Shown here: in pieces, positions 1-9,100 of the stretch
Numbering within the stretch: the first letter of the stretch is position 1
Layout of the letters: each line of letters starts with the position of its first letter
Assembly: GCF_001570545.1 (NCBI RefSeq)
Contig: NZ_BBXD01000009.1
Coordinates: forward strand, 248,001-312,000
Reading direction: 5' to 3'
Origin: Herbidospora mongoliensis
GTDB taxonomy: Bacteria; Actinomycetota; Actinomycetes; Streptosporangiales; Streptosporangiaceae
DNA length: 64,000 nucleotides
Translations under genes and position numbers: made by a program
Notes under the pieces: generated by a model
Databases searched by the model: none
Told to the model about the DNA's origin: nothing
What the model saw: only the letters and a program-made list of their open reading frames with translations

Positions 1-542
1 CCGGGCTGGTGCCGGCCGGCGACGGCTGGGTGCCGGTGCCGGGCGAGGGCGGGCACGTGTCCGTCCCGGCGGTGACCGACCTGGAGTTCGAGATCGTCAA
101 GGCCCTGCGCGGTGACGGCCTGCCCTACGTCGACGCCGAGCACCTGCTCTCGGGGTCGGGCCTGCCCCGGCTGCACCGGGGGCTCTCGCTCGTACGCGGC
201 ATCAAGGCCACCCGCAAGAGCGCCTCGGAGATCGTGGCGGGCGACGACGCCGTGTGCCGCGAGACGATCGAGGTCTTCCTCGCCCTGCTGGGCGGGTTCG
301 CCGGGAACGTCGCCCTCACGCTGGGCGCGCGCGGCGGCGTCTACCTGGGCGGCGGGGTGCTGCCCCGGATCGTCGACCGCGTCCGCGACAGCGACTTCCG
401 GGCCCGGTTCGAACTGACCGGCCCCGCCCTGTCCGACTACCTGACCGCCATCGCCACCTCGCTGATCGTCGCCGAGCAGCCCGCCCTGACGGGTGCGGCC
501 GCCTGGCTCCAGCAGCGGGCCACTAGTGTGGAGTACGTATGA
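1..542 (+). CDS. glk: Glucokinase, Glk (hexokinase-like) family, 3' part only
   Basis: The frame is open from base 3 and the gene begins upstream of the window, so about 179 C-terminal residues are seen. They match the E. coli-type glucokinase family, which phosphorylates glucose to glucose 6-phosphate with ATP. The family signature [10 protein letters not shown] is at 47-76, followed by a '[10 protein letters not shown]' segment and the C-terminal glycine motif [12 protein letters not shown] near 340-372. The stop overlaps the next start (ATGA, 539-542), so it is translationally coupled to the KDPG aldolase. This pairing suggests an Entner-Doudoroff/glucose-entry operon. It is not a ROK-type glucokinase, because the ROK Cys-rich motif is absent. 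Confidence 0.9.
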   Translation, partial: GLVPAGDGWVPVPGEGGHVSVPAVTDLEFEIVKALRGDGLPYVDAEHLLSGSGLPRLHRGLSLVRGIKATRKSASEIVAGDDAVCRETIEVFLALLGGFAGNVALTLGARGGVYLGGGVLPRIVDRVRDSDFRARFELTGPALSDYLTAIATSLIVAEQPALTGAAAWLQQRATSVEYV

Positions 543-1153
543 CTTCCCTCCTCGACATCGCCCCCGTGGTCCCCGTCGTCGTGATCGACGACGCCGCGAC
601 CGCCGTGCCGATGGCGCGCGCCCTCGTGGCGGGCGGGCTGCCCGTCATCGAGGTCACCCTGCGCACCGAGGCCGGGCTCGAGTCGATCCGCCGCATCGCC
701 GCCGAGGTCGAGGGCGCGATCGTGGGCGCCGGCACGGTCCGCCGCCCCGCCGACGTCGAGGCCGCGGTCGAGGCCGGGTCGAAGTTCCTGGTCTCCCCGG
801 GCTCCCCGGCGAAACTGATCGACGCGATGCTCGCCTCCGGGGTGCCGTTCCTGCCCGGCGTGGCGACCGCGACCGAGGTCATGGAGCTGTTCGAGCTGGG
901 CCTGCGGGAGATGAAGTTCTTCCCGGCCGAGCAGGCCGGGGGCCTGCCCTATCTCAAGGCGCTGGGCGGCCCGCTGCCCGAGGTGCGCTTCTGTCCCACC
1001 GGCGGGATCCGCCTGGCGACCGCGCCCGACTACCTCGCGCTGCCCAACGTCGGCTGCGTCGGCGGCACCTGGCTCACGCCCGCCGACGCGCTGGCCGCCG
1101 GCGACTACGCCGCCATCGAGAAACTCGCCGCGGAGGCAGCCACGCTCCGTTGA
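539..1153 (+). CDS. eda: 2-dehydro-3-deoxy-phosphogluconate (KDPG/KHG) aldolase
   Basis: A 204-residue class I aldolase that splits KDPG into pyruvate and glyceraldehyde 3-phosphate, the last step of the Entner-Doudoroff pathway. The catalytic Glu lies in VIEVTLRT (about residue 40). The Schiff-base Lys lies in [10 protein letters not shown] (about residue 125), followed by the phosphate-binding CPTGGI segment. Length and motif order are normal for Eda. The ATG overlaps the glucokinase stop by four bases. A strong convergent hairpin follows downstream, so this is the end of the operon. Confidence 0.95.
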   Translation: MTSLLDIAPVVPVVVIDDAATAVPMARALVAGGLPVIEVTLRTEAGLESIRRIAAEVEGAIVGAGTVRRPADVEAAVEAGSKFLVSPGSPAKLIDAMLASGVPFLPGVATATEVMELFELGLREMKFFPAEQAGGLPYLKALGGPLPEVRFCPTGGIRLATAPDYLALPNVGCVGGTWLTPADALAAGDYAAIEKLAAEAATLR

Positions 1154-1240
1154 CAGCCTCGCCGGCCAGGCCATCCTCCCTCGGCTGAAACCGGCGACCA
1201 TGCCCGCGTCCGCAACCCGGAAGAACGGTCATGGATACCC

Positions 1241-1278
1241 GGGCCCGTGACACCCAACCAGGACGTCACGGGCCCTTT
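1241..1278. terminator. Bidirectional hairpin terminator between eda and the LacI gene
   Basis: A perfect 11-bp inverted repeat, GGGCCCGTGAC (1241-1251) with GTCACGGGCCC (1265-1275), has a 13-base loop and is followed by TTT. It lies between convergent genes and covers the stop codon of the minus-strand regulator, so it can serve both transcripts. Confidence 0.75.
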
Positions 1279-2279
1279 CCATGCCTGCCGCCGGTCGACC
1301 GGCGGACCACCAGCTCCGGCTGGAAGACCAGCTCCAGGTTCTTGGACGGGGCGCCGTCGACGATCTCCAGCAGGGTCTCCACCGCCGCCGAGGCCATCGC
1401 CCCGACGGGTTTGCGCACCGTCGTCAGCGGCGGATCGGTGAACGCGATCAGCGGCGAGTCGTCGAACCCGACGACCGAGACGTGACCGGGCACGCTGAGC
1501 CCCCGCGCGCGGGCGGCCCTGATCGCGCCGAGCGCCATCAGGTCGCTGGCGCAGAAGACGGCCGTGCAGCCCCGGTCGAACAGGGCGCCGGCCGCCGCCT
1601 GGCCTCCTTCGACGGTGGCCAGGCTGTGTTCGATGAGGTCGTCGACGTCGGCGACCCGGGTCATCGCCTGGCGGAAGGCCTCGATCTTGCGCAGCGCCGG
1701 CACGAAGCGCTTCTGGCCCAGAGCCAGGCCGATGCGTTCGTGGCCGAGGTCGACGAGGTGGCGCACCGCCAGCCGGGTGGCCAGGCGGTCGTCCGGGGAG
1801 ATGAAAGGCGCCTGGATGCTGTCGTTGTAACCGTCGACCAGGACGATCGGCAGGCCCCGGTCGGTCATCCGGGTGTAGCGGTCCATCCTGGCGGTGGCGT
1901 CGGCGTGCAGACCGGAGATGAAGACGATGCCGCTGACGCCCCGGTCGATGAGCATCTCGGTGAACTCGTCTTCGGGGGCGCCGCCGGAGAGCTGCGTACA
2001 GAGAACAGGTGTGTAGCCGTGCTGGCTGAGGGCCTTCTCCACCGCCTGGGCGAACGCGGGGAAGATCGGGTTGTCCAGCTCGGGGGTGACCAGGCCGATC
2101 AGGCCGTTGCTGCGCTGGCGTAATCGGAGCGGACGTTCGTACCCCATGAAGTCGAGGGCGGTGAGGACGGCCTGCCGGGTCGACGGGGAGACCCCCGCCT
2201 TCCCGTTGAGCACACGGCTCACGGTGGCCTCACTGACCCCTGCCTGCACCGCTATGTCGGCGAGCCGGGCGTTGTTCAT
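1266..2279 (-). CDS. LacI-family transcriptional regulator
   Basis: A 337-residue repressor. It has an N-terminal helix-turn-helix (LADIAVQAGVSEATVSRVLN, residues 5-24), a hinge helix and a periplasmic-binding-protein-like sugar sensor, including the typical GHERIGLALG and VVGFDDSPL segments. The start ATG is preceded on the minus strand by GAGG about 8 bases upstream. Its own promoter region (2280-2707) contains a near-perfect palindrome that may be its operator, shared with the divergent importer ATPase gene. The ligand cannot be read from sequence; neighbours suggest a hexose or oligosaccharide. It lacks the CebR-specific N-terminal signature found in the gene at 48032. Confidence 0.9.
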   Translation of the reverse strand: MNNARLADIAVQAGVSEATVSRVLNGKAGVSPSTRQAVLTALDFMGYERPLRLRQRSNGLIGLVTPELDNPIFPAFAQAVEKALSQHGYTPVLCTQLSGGAPEDEFTEMLIDRGVSGIVFISGLHADATARMDRYTRMTDRGLPIVLVDGYNDSIQAPFISPDDRLATRLAVRHLVDLGHERIGLALGQKRFVPALRKIEAFRQAMTRVADVDDLIEHSLATVEGGQAAAGALFDRGCTAVFCASDLMALGAIRAARARGLSVPGHVSVVGFDDSPLIAFTDPPLTTVRKPVGAMASAAVETLLEIVDGAPSKNLELVFQPELVVRRSTGGRHGKGP

Positions 2280-2707
2280 GCGCGTATCCTCACCGCCGGG
2301 CGGCGAATGGGCCAGGAACGCTACTTAACCTTCGCTGCATATTGCAGAAAGTAGGCCGCTCACCTTTGATCCGCCCTTGTCAGGGCCGGAAGTCAAATGA
2401 ACCTTTCATGGCGGAGTTACGGGAAATGTCATCTGGTGGCCGACAAAGCCATGAAAAGCTGCAGGAAGTTCCACAATCCTCCCGCGCGAGGACCGACGGA
2501 ACGCCCGGGTTTTCGGGCATCCCAGAACACACGGGTACCCCCGTCTCATTAGGTCACCTCAGGTCCCGGCAACACCCCGGTAACCCCAGGGCCTCCCGTT
2601 TTTCACGACATGTATGGACATGGACCGTGCCCACGCGATGTACTACCTCATCAATCACCCAGATGGCGGGCTCCGGGCACTGCGCGCCCGGAAGGGAACG
2701 AGAACCT
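2280..2707. other. 428-base divergent intergenic region, lower GC
   Basis: A non-coding spacer between the LacI gene and the ABC ATPase gene. It contains the CTGCA-TAT-TGCAG palindrome (2335-2347) and two short GC hairpins: GCCCG/CGGGC at 2503-2518 and ACGGG/CCCGT at 2531-2544. The frame of the ATPase stays open upstream through most of it, but composition and the translated sequence look non-coding. A long leader of about 350 bases before the ATPase start is possible. I see no known riboswitch pattern. Confidence 0.55.
2335..2347. promoter_or_regulatory. Candidate LacI-family operator CTGCATATTGCAG
   Basis: A perfect palindrome with 5-bp arms CTGCA/TGCAG around TAT, 55 bases upstream of the LacI start and on the side facing the ATPase gene. 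Its size and position fit an autoregulatory operator. Assignment to this regulator is inference from location. Confidence 0.45.
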
Positions 2708-3994
2708 ATGAGCCAAGTCGTCCTCGACAACGTCAGCAAGGTCTACCCAGGCGGGTTCCTCGCCGTTGATCGGATGAACCTCCGCGCCGAGGACGGCGAG
2801 CTGCTGGTGTTACTGGGCCCGTCCGGCTGCGGGAAGTCGACGCTTCTTCGCATGATCGCCGGGCTGGAGGACATCACCGACGGCGATCTCTGGCTGGGCG
2901 GCAAGATCGCCAATCACCTGGCGCCCCGCGACCGCGACGTGGCGATGGTCTTCCAGAACGGCGCCCTCTATCCGCACCGGACCGTCCGCGGCAACCTGTC
3001 CTTCCCGCTGGAGATCGCCAAGGCCGACCCTCAGATGGTCCGCGACCGCGTCATCGAGCTGTCGAAGGCGCTGCACATCGACGAGACACTGGACCGCCGG
3101 CCTGGAACGCTCTCGGGTGGCCAGCGCCAGCGGGTGGCGATGGGCCGGGCGATAGTGCGTCAGCCGTCGCTCTTCCTGATGGACGAGCCCCTCTCGAACC
3201 TCGACGCGGGCATGCGCACCGAACTCCGCATGGAGATCTCCTCTCTTGTACGGGCTCTCGGCGTCACCACCGTCTATGTGACCCACGACCAGATCGAGGC
3301 CCTCACGCTGGCCGACCGGATCGCGATCATGAACCGGGGCGTGCTGCAGGACATCGGCACCCCGGCCCAGGTCTACAACGACCCGGCGACCGCGTTCACC
3401 GCGGCGTTCCTCAGCTCGCAGCAGCTCAACCTGCTGGCGGCCACGGTGCGTACACCTCAGAACCAGTTCATCCTCCTGGACTTCGGAACACACCAGATCA
3501 CGATCCCGTGGACCGATCCACGCGCTTACGCTATGTCACAGCACACGGGCAGCCAGATCATCGTGGGCATCCGCCCCGACGCGCTGGCGCCCATGCCCGA
3601 GGGCATGGACGGGCCGATGTTCATGGGCCGGGTGCGCACGCTCGAATATCACGGCCACGAGTGGCTGGCCTATGTGGAGGCCGGCATCCCGTCGGTGCCC
3701 GTGCCGGAGCCCCCGGACCCGAGATTCGCGATCGCCAACGGCACGAACGGCCACGGCAAGGCCCGTTCGATGATGCGGCGCCTGTTCAACAGCGACGTCG
3801 AGGCCGACGACACCCCGTCGGGCCCGCAGCCCGCCGCGGTCGGGCTCGGGTCGCACCGCCGGGCCGACCTGGTCGTCCGGCTGGGCGCGCGGCCGTCGTG
3901 GCGGGCGGGCGAGCACGCCCGGGTCGCCGTGGACGTGTCGCGGCTGATGCTGTTCACCCATACAGGCGCCCGGATCGACCCACCACGCCGTTGA
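2708..3994 (+). CDS. Sugar ABC importer ATP-binding protein (UgpC/MalK-type)
   Basis: A 428-residue ATPase that would energise a carbohydrate importer. Walker A GPSGCGKST is near residue 37, followed by the Q-loop (FQNGALYP), signature LSGGQRQRVAMGRA, Walker B LFLMDEP and H-loop VTHDQ. A C-terminal regulatory TOBE/OB region follows. I chose the ATG at 2708 because GGAAGGGAA lies about 10 bases upstream and MSQVVLDNVSKVYPGG is the normal family N-terminus. A low-complexity insertion of about 50 residues (around 338-395) interrupts the OB region, which is unusual. No permease is adjacent, so it may serve several importers. The stop TGA abuts the convergent stop of the next gene (TGATCA). Confidence 0.9.
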   Translation: MSQVVLDNVSKVYPGGFLAVDRMNLRAEDGELLVLLGPSGCGKSTLLRMIAGLEDITDGDLWLGGKIANHLAPRDRDVAMVFQNGALYPHRTVRGNLSFPLEIAKADPQMVRDRVIELSKALHIDETLDRRPGTLSGGQRQRVAMGRAIVRQPSLFLMDEPLSNLDAGMRTELRMEISSLVRALGVTTVYVTHDQIEALTLADRIAIMNRGVLQDIGTPAQVYNDPATAFTAAFLSSQQLNLLAATVRTPQNQFILLDFGTHQITIPWTDPRAYAMSQHTGSQIIVGIRPDALAPMPEGMDGPMFMGRVRTLEYHGHEWLAYVEAGIPSVPVPEPPDPRFAIANGTNGHGKARSMMRRLFNSDVEADDTPSGPQPAAVGLGSHRRADLVVRLGARPSWRAGEHARVAVDVSRLMLFTHTGARIDPPRR

Positions 3995-4609
3995 TCATCG
4001 GGTCACTCCGGCGTGGGCCAGCACCGAGACCACGCCGACCAGCCGGGTGACCTTGTCGAGTTCGGCCTTGTGGAACGCCGGGCCCTGGCGCCGCGCCACG
4101 ATCAGGTGCAGGTCGCCTATCGGGACGCTGAGCAGGTGGAGCGAGCCCTCGCTGAAGGCCGTCGCGCGGGGCGCGGTGATCCGGGTGGCGTTCAGGGTCT
4201 CGGGAGCCTGCCAGCTCCCGTGCACGACGTCACCCGACTGGGCGTCGACCGCGACCGCCCATTCCGCGCTGATCAGATCGGGCACCGCGTCGACCAGCGT
4301 CAGCACGGCCCGCGCCGGTTCGGCCGCGACGTGGCCGAGCAGGTCGTAGTCGGGATTGGCGCCGGGCACCTCCCTGGTGGGCCAGGCCGCCTCGACCTTG
4401 ACGCCGGGCACGACGCCGATCCGGTCGCGCAGTTCGTCGGGGCTGAACACGGCCGACCACGACACGGTGAAGTCGTCGATCGCCCGGCCCGCCTCGCGTT
4501 CGAGCACGGTCACCTGGAGGATGTCGGCTCCCAGTACGCCGAAGGCCCTGGCCACCTGGCCGAGCACTCCCGGCCGATCGGGCAGCGACACCCGCAGACG
4601 CAGCAGCAT
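3995..4609 (-). CDS. ACT-domain protein, putative amino-acid sensor
   Basis: A 204-residue cytoplasmic protein with an N-terminal ACT domain. The opening LLRLRVSLPDRPGVLGQVAR matches the ligand-binding strand-loop-helix 'DRPGxL' motif, followed by GADILQVTV. The remaining 130 residues are a conserved actinobacterial extension with a GAF-like feel, and I see no catalytic motif. The start is supported by GAGAGGAGG seven bases upstream on the minus strand. It is transcribed away from the histidine kinase gene and convergently with the ABC ATPase. Ligand and role are unknown. Confidence 0.8.
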   Translation of the reverse strand: MLLRLRVSLPDRPGVLGQVARAFGVLGADILQVTVLEREAGRAIDDFTVSWSAVFSPDELRDRIGVVPGVKVEAAWPTREVPGANPDYDLLGHVAAEPARAVLTLVDAVPDLISAEWAVAVDAQSGDVVHGSWQAPETLNATRITAPRATAFSEGSLHLLSVPIGDLHLIVARRQGPAFHKAELDKVTRLVGVVSVLAHAGVTR

Positions 4610-4818
4610 GACCAGCCTCCTCTCTCACGACCCACATCGGCCCAGGCACATGGCGGAGCCGGCGACAGGTGTAGTTTCCCCGCTGAATCACCACACTGGC
4701 CCAGGCACGTTTCGTACTTGTTCCAGCAGGGTGTCCAGCATAAGGCGATGTCCGATTCGGAAACCGGGCTTGGCCTACCTTTGGTGTTGTCGGGGCGGCG
4801 CGATGAGATCACGGTGAG

Positions 4819-4824
4819 TAGCCT
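4819..4824 (+). promoter_or_regulatory. Candidate leaderless -10 element TAGCCT
   Basis: TAGCCT is followed by exactly six bases and then the ATG of the histidine kinase. This fits the leaderless-promoter layout common in actinobacteria. There is no well-placed ribosome binding site. The same TAG(N)2T-N6-ATG layout recurs at 27756. Confidence 0.4.
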
Positions 4825-4830
4825 CAAGGG

Positions 4831-6192
4831 ATGTCCCTCCCCTGGCTGCGGACCCGCTCGATACGCGCGCGCCTCACGTTCGTCGCGGTGGCCGTGGCGC
4901 TGCTGATCCTTATCCCGGTCGGCATCGGCGGCAACATGATCACCCGCAGGCTGGTGATCGACGGCATCTTCGAGGCGAGTCAGGACGTCGCCTCCGTGGT
5001 CTCGGCGGAGATCCGGATGGGCAACGTCCCCGCGCCCATCCCGATCCGCGACGGGATCACCTACGTGCAGGTCGTCGCCCCCGGCGGCCGGGTGATCGAG
5101 TCGAGCAACCCGGCCCGCGACCTGCCCCCGGTCACCGCCGTCTGGCCGGCCCCCGACAACCGGATCATCCGTTTCACCTCCTGCCCGCTGCCGGACAAGA
5201 ACTGCGTCTACGGCGTCGGAATAAGAGCCACCCCCGACCCCAACAGCGAGGTCGTGTACGCCGCCCGCGAGGCCCCCAACTTCCTCACCACCCGCAGCCT
5301 GGCTCTGGCGATCACACTGCAGGTGGCGCTGCTGACCGCGCTGATCGGCTGGCTGGCCTGGCGCATCACCGGCCGCACCCTCCAGCCGGTGGAGGACATC
5401 ACCAACGAGCTGGCCGAGATCACCGCCCGCGACCTGTCCCGGCGGGTGCCGATCCCGCCGGGCAACGACGAGATCGCCAAGCTGGCCCGGACCGCCAACG
5501 CCACCCTGGGCCGGATGGAGCGGGCGATCGAGCAGCAGCGCCAGTTCGCCGCCGACGCCTCCCACGAGCTTCGCACCCCCATCGCCGGGATCAGGGCCCA
5601 GCTGGAGAGCGGCCGGCTCCACGTCGAGGACATGCCGGAGGCGATCGAGGCGGCGCTGCGCGACACCGACCGGCTGGAGGCGATCATCACCGACCTGCTG
5701 TTCCTGGCCCGGGTGGGCTCGGCCGACGCCCACGTCAGCGAGCGGGTCGACCTGGCCGGGCTGGTCGGCGCCCGGCTCAAGCCCAGCTCCGAGCGCATGC
5801 CGAGGAAGCTGCGCCTGGAGCCGGGCGTGGTCGTCGAGGCGATCGAACCGCAGCTCGCGCGGGCCTTCGGCGAACTGCTCGACAACGCCGACCGGCACGC
5901 CGCGAGCGAGGTCACGGTCAGCCTGGTGGCCGAGGGCGACCAGGCCGTGCTGACCGTGCACAACGACGGCGAGACCATCCCCGAGGCCGACCGCGAGCGC
6001 ATCTTCGAGCGGTTCACCCGTCTCGACACGGCCCGCAGCCGTCAGCGCGGCGGCAGCGGCCTGGGCCTGGCCATCGCCCGTGAGGTCGTCGAGGCCCACC
6101 GCGGCACGGTCACGGTGGAGTCCGATCCGGGCGGCGTCAGGTTCGTGATGCGGCTGCCACTCGCCGGTCCGCCACCGCCTGAAGACCGATGA
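4831..6192 (+). CDS. Sensor histidine kinase, orphan in this window
   Basis: A 453-residue membrane kinase. A first transmembrane helix spans residues 15-36, followed by an extracytoplasmic sensor segment with a Cys pair (SCPLPDKNC). A second helix is near 160-180, then HAMP, HisKA with phospho-acceptor His in ASHELRTP (about residue 248), and a HATPase domain with N box LLDNADRH, G1 FERF, and G2 GGSGLGLAIA. No response regulator gene is next to it. Its 3' end overlaps the convergent NRPS gene by 56 bases. It may sense an envelope signal for the NRPS locus, but only adjacency supports that. Confidence 0.9.
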   Translation: MSLPWLRTRSIRARLTFVAVAVALLILIPVGIGGNMITRRLVIDGIFEASQDVASVVSAEIRMGNVPAPIPIRDGITYVQVVAPGGRVIESSNPARDLPPVTAVWPAPDNRIIRFTSCPLPDKNCVYGVGIRATPDPNSEVVYAAREAPNFLTTRSLALAITLQVALLTALIGWLAWRITGRTLQPVEDITNELAEITARDLSRRVPIPPGNDEIAKLARTANATLGRMERAIEQQRQFAADASHELRTPIAGIRAQLESGRLHVEDMPEAIEAALRDTDRLEAIITDLLFLARVGSADAHVSERVDLAGLVGARLKPSSERMPRKLRLEPGVVVEAIEPQLARAFGELLDNADRHAASEVTVSLVAEGDQAVLTVHNDGETIPEADRERIFERFTRLDTARSRQRGGSGLGLAIAREVVEAHRGTVTVESDPGGVRFVMRLPLAGPPPPEDR

Positions 6193-9100
6193 GGTCGTCC
6201 GGCGGCGCGTCGGGCACGTCGGCGTCGAACCGGGCCAGCAGCGGCACCCGGAGCGCCACGAGGGCGATGAGGGCGATGGCGGCGGCGAAGATGACGTACA
6301 GGAGCCCGATCCCCCGTCCCGCCGGGCCGCCGACGAGGTCCTCCATCAGTTCCGCGCCGAACGGCGCGACCACGCCGAAGGCCAGCGGCAGGGTCGACCA
6401 GGCGACCAGCGTGTTCAGCGCGATGACGCGGCCGTGGAACCGCTGCGGGATCTTGACCTGGATGATCGTCGCGTAGACGCCGTTGACGACGGTCAGCGCG
6501 AACGACATGCCGAACGCGCCGACCGCGATGATCAGGAGGCTCTGGTCGAGGCCGGTGACCGCGCAGAAGACCGCCAGGCCGAGGGTGGCCAGGAGCATGC
6601 CGCGCATCCGGTGGCGGCGCGGGCCGCCCCACAGGGCGACCAGCAGACCGCCGAGCAGCACGCCGACACCGCCCGCGAACGACACCCTGGCGACGTCGCT
6701 GACATCCCTGGTGACGTCGGCCAGCACGAGCGGGCTGAGCAGCAGGAACAACGGCGACAGGAAGATGTTGAGCCCGGCGAAGAACAGCAGCATGGCGCGG
6801 AAGTTCAGGTTGAACCAGGTGTAGCGGAACCCGCCCACCATCTCGGCCCAGATGGTCTCCCGGCGGCGCAGGCCCATCACCCGGGGGAACTTCACCAGCA
6901 GCACCGAGACGATCGCGAAGGTGTAGCTGACGACGTCGATGATCAGGATGCCCTCGAGCCCGATCGTGCCCATCAGCCCGGCGGCGATCAGCGGCACGAT
7001 GAGCTGGGACGACCCGGTGACCATCTGCACGATGCCGTTGGCGTGGCCGAGCAGCCGTTTCGGCACGAGCTGCGGGATCGACGCGCCGTAGGCGAGGCGC
7101 TGGAAGGTCAGCGCTATCGACAGGATCGCGAGCAGCGGGTAGATCGTCCAGAGGTGCAGGTTCCCGGTCCACAGCAGGATGCCCAGGGCGAGCTGGGTCG
7201 ACCAGGCGCCCACGTCTCCGGCGAGCATGACCTTGCGGCGGTCGTACCGGTCGACGATCACGCCCGCGAACGGGGCGATCAGCATGCCGGGCAGCAGGCC
7301 GATGACGGAGAACAGCGCGAAGTTGACCAGTGAGCCGGTGGTGATGTAGATCCACAGCGGCACGGCGAACTCGGTCAGGGCCGAGCCGATGATCGAGACG
7401 AGCTGCCCGGCGGCGACCGCGCCGAACCGCTTCATGCTCGGCTTCGGGCCCTCGTCGGTGACGGGCTCCTCAGAGGTGGCCTGGGTCCACCAGGTGCTCT
7501 CGGCGGTCCGGGGCACCACCTCGCGGGTGGTGACGATCTCGGCGAGCTCCTCGGCGCGGTGCTTGAGGAAGAAGTGGCCGGCCTCGTCGAGGACCACGCA
7601 CGAGCTGGCCGGGGCCAGCCGGAGCCATTCGCGGAAGCGCTCCTGGTAGAACTCGGTGGCCGGGTCGCGTTCGCCGACGACCGCCACGATCGGGGCGTTG
7701 ATCACCGGGCCGCCCGACTCCGACCAGAGCTTGGTGAAGTAGCCCTCGGCCTCGCGGGTGCCCTCGCGCCGGTTCTGGATGATCGCCTTGAGCTGGTCGT
7801 CGTCGAGCTCCTCGACGTCGAGACCGGCCGCGATGAGGCCGTTGGCCCACATCCGGTCCGAGCGCATCTTCTCGGCCATGGTGCGGATCTTCCCCACCAC
7901 CGAGCTGGGCCTGGAGAAGGGGAAGACGCCGCCGAGGTGCAGGACCTCGACCTCACGCCCGGCCGCCTCCAGACGGCGGACGATCTCCACCGCGAGCATC
8001 ACGCCCAGGCCGCAGTGACCGTAGAGGGCGATCGGGCCGGGGACCCGCTCCAGGATCTCCTTGGCGCACTCGTCGGCGACCTCGGGGATCGGCCGCCCCA
8101 CCTCGTCGAGGCCCCACTCCTGGCCGGGGACGGCGACGGAGTAGAGGGCGACGTGGTCGGGCAGCGCGTCGGCGAGGGGCTGGTAGATCGCGGCGCTGCC
8201 GCCGCCGTAGGGGACGCAGACGAGGTTGGTGGTCGTGCGTCTCGGTGGGGTGAGGCGATGCAGGAACTTTCTCGGCCCGTCGTCCTTTCTCGACGCCAGG
8301 GCTCTGACCGTGCGGTACTTGAAGATGTCCATGATCGTCACCGGGCGTTCGGTGACGCGGCGGAGCTTGGCCACAACCTGGGCCGCGAGCAGGGAGTGGC
8401 CGCCGAGGGCGAAGAAGTCGTCTTCGGCGCCGACCTGGTCAACGCCCAATACGGCGGCCCAGACGTCGGCGATGGCCTGTTCCAGCTCGTTCGCCGGAGG
8501 GACGAAGACCGATTCGGCCTGGCGGTCGGTGCCCGGGTCGGGCAGCGCCGCGCGGTCGACCTTGCCGTGGGACTTCAGCGGGAGGGCGTCGAGCCAGACG
8601 TACCGCGACGGGATCATGTAGTCGGGCAGCAGGTCGGCCAGTTCGGTGCGCAGGTCGCGGGCCTCGCCGACCAGGTAGGCGACCAGGCGGTCGTCACGCA
8701 GTTCGACGACGGCCTGGCCGACTCCCTCGCGGTCGGCCAGGACGATCTCGATCTCGGCGAGTTCCACCCGGTAGCCGCGGACCTTCACCTGGAGGTCGCG
8801 GCGGCCGAGGAACTGGAGCTCGCCGGAGGGCAGCCAGCGGCCGAGGTCGCCGGTGCGGTACATGCGGGCGCCGGGTTCGCCGAACGGGTCGGGCACGAAC
8901 TTCTCGGCGGTGAGGGCCGGCCGGTTCAGATAGCCCCGGGCCAGCCGGTCGCCGCCGAGGTGGACCTCGCCGGGGACGCCGACCGGGCAGGGGTTCCCGG
9001 CCGGGTCGAGCACGTAGACGCGGGCGCCCGGCAGCGGGCGGCCGATCGGGAGCAGGCCCTTCTCGTCGTCGTGGACGTCGTGGGTGGTGACGCCGACGGT

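Noticed and set aside
2342-2707. In-frame N-terminal extension of the ABC ATPase by 122 codons
   Set aside because: Composition is low-GC and intergenic-like, the translation has no ATPase features, and a good ribosome site precedes the ATG at 2708 where the family N-terminus begins.
2708-3994. msiK, the shared ATPase of the cellobiose importer
   Set aside because: It is the right class, but the N-terminus and the long insertion differ from the highly conserved MsiK. Its neighbours and promoter lack a CebR box, so the symbol is not assigned.
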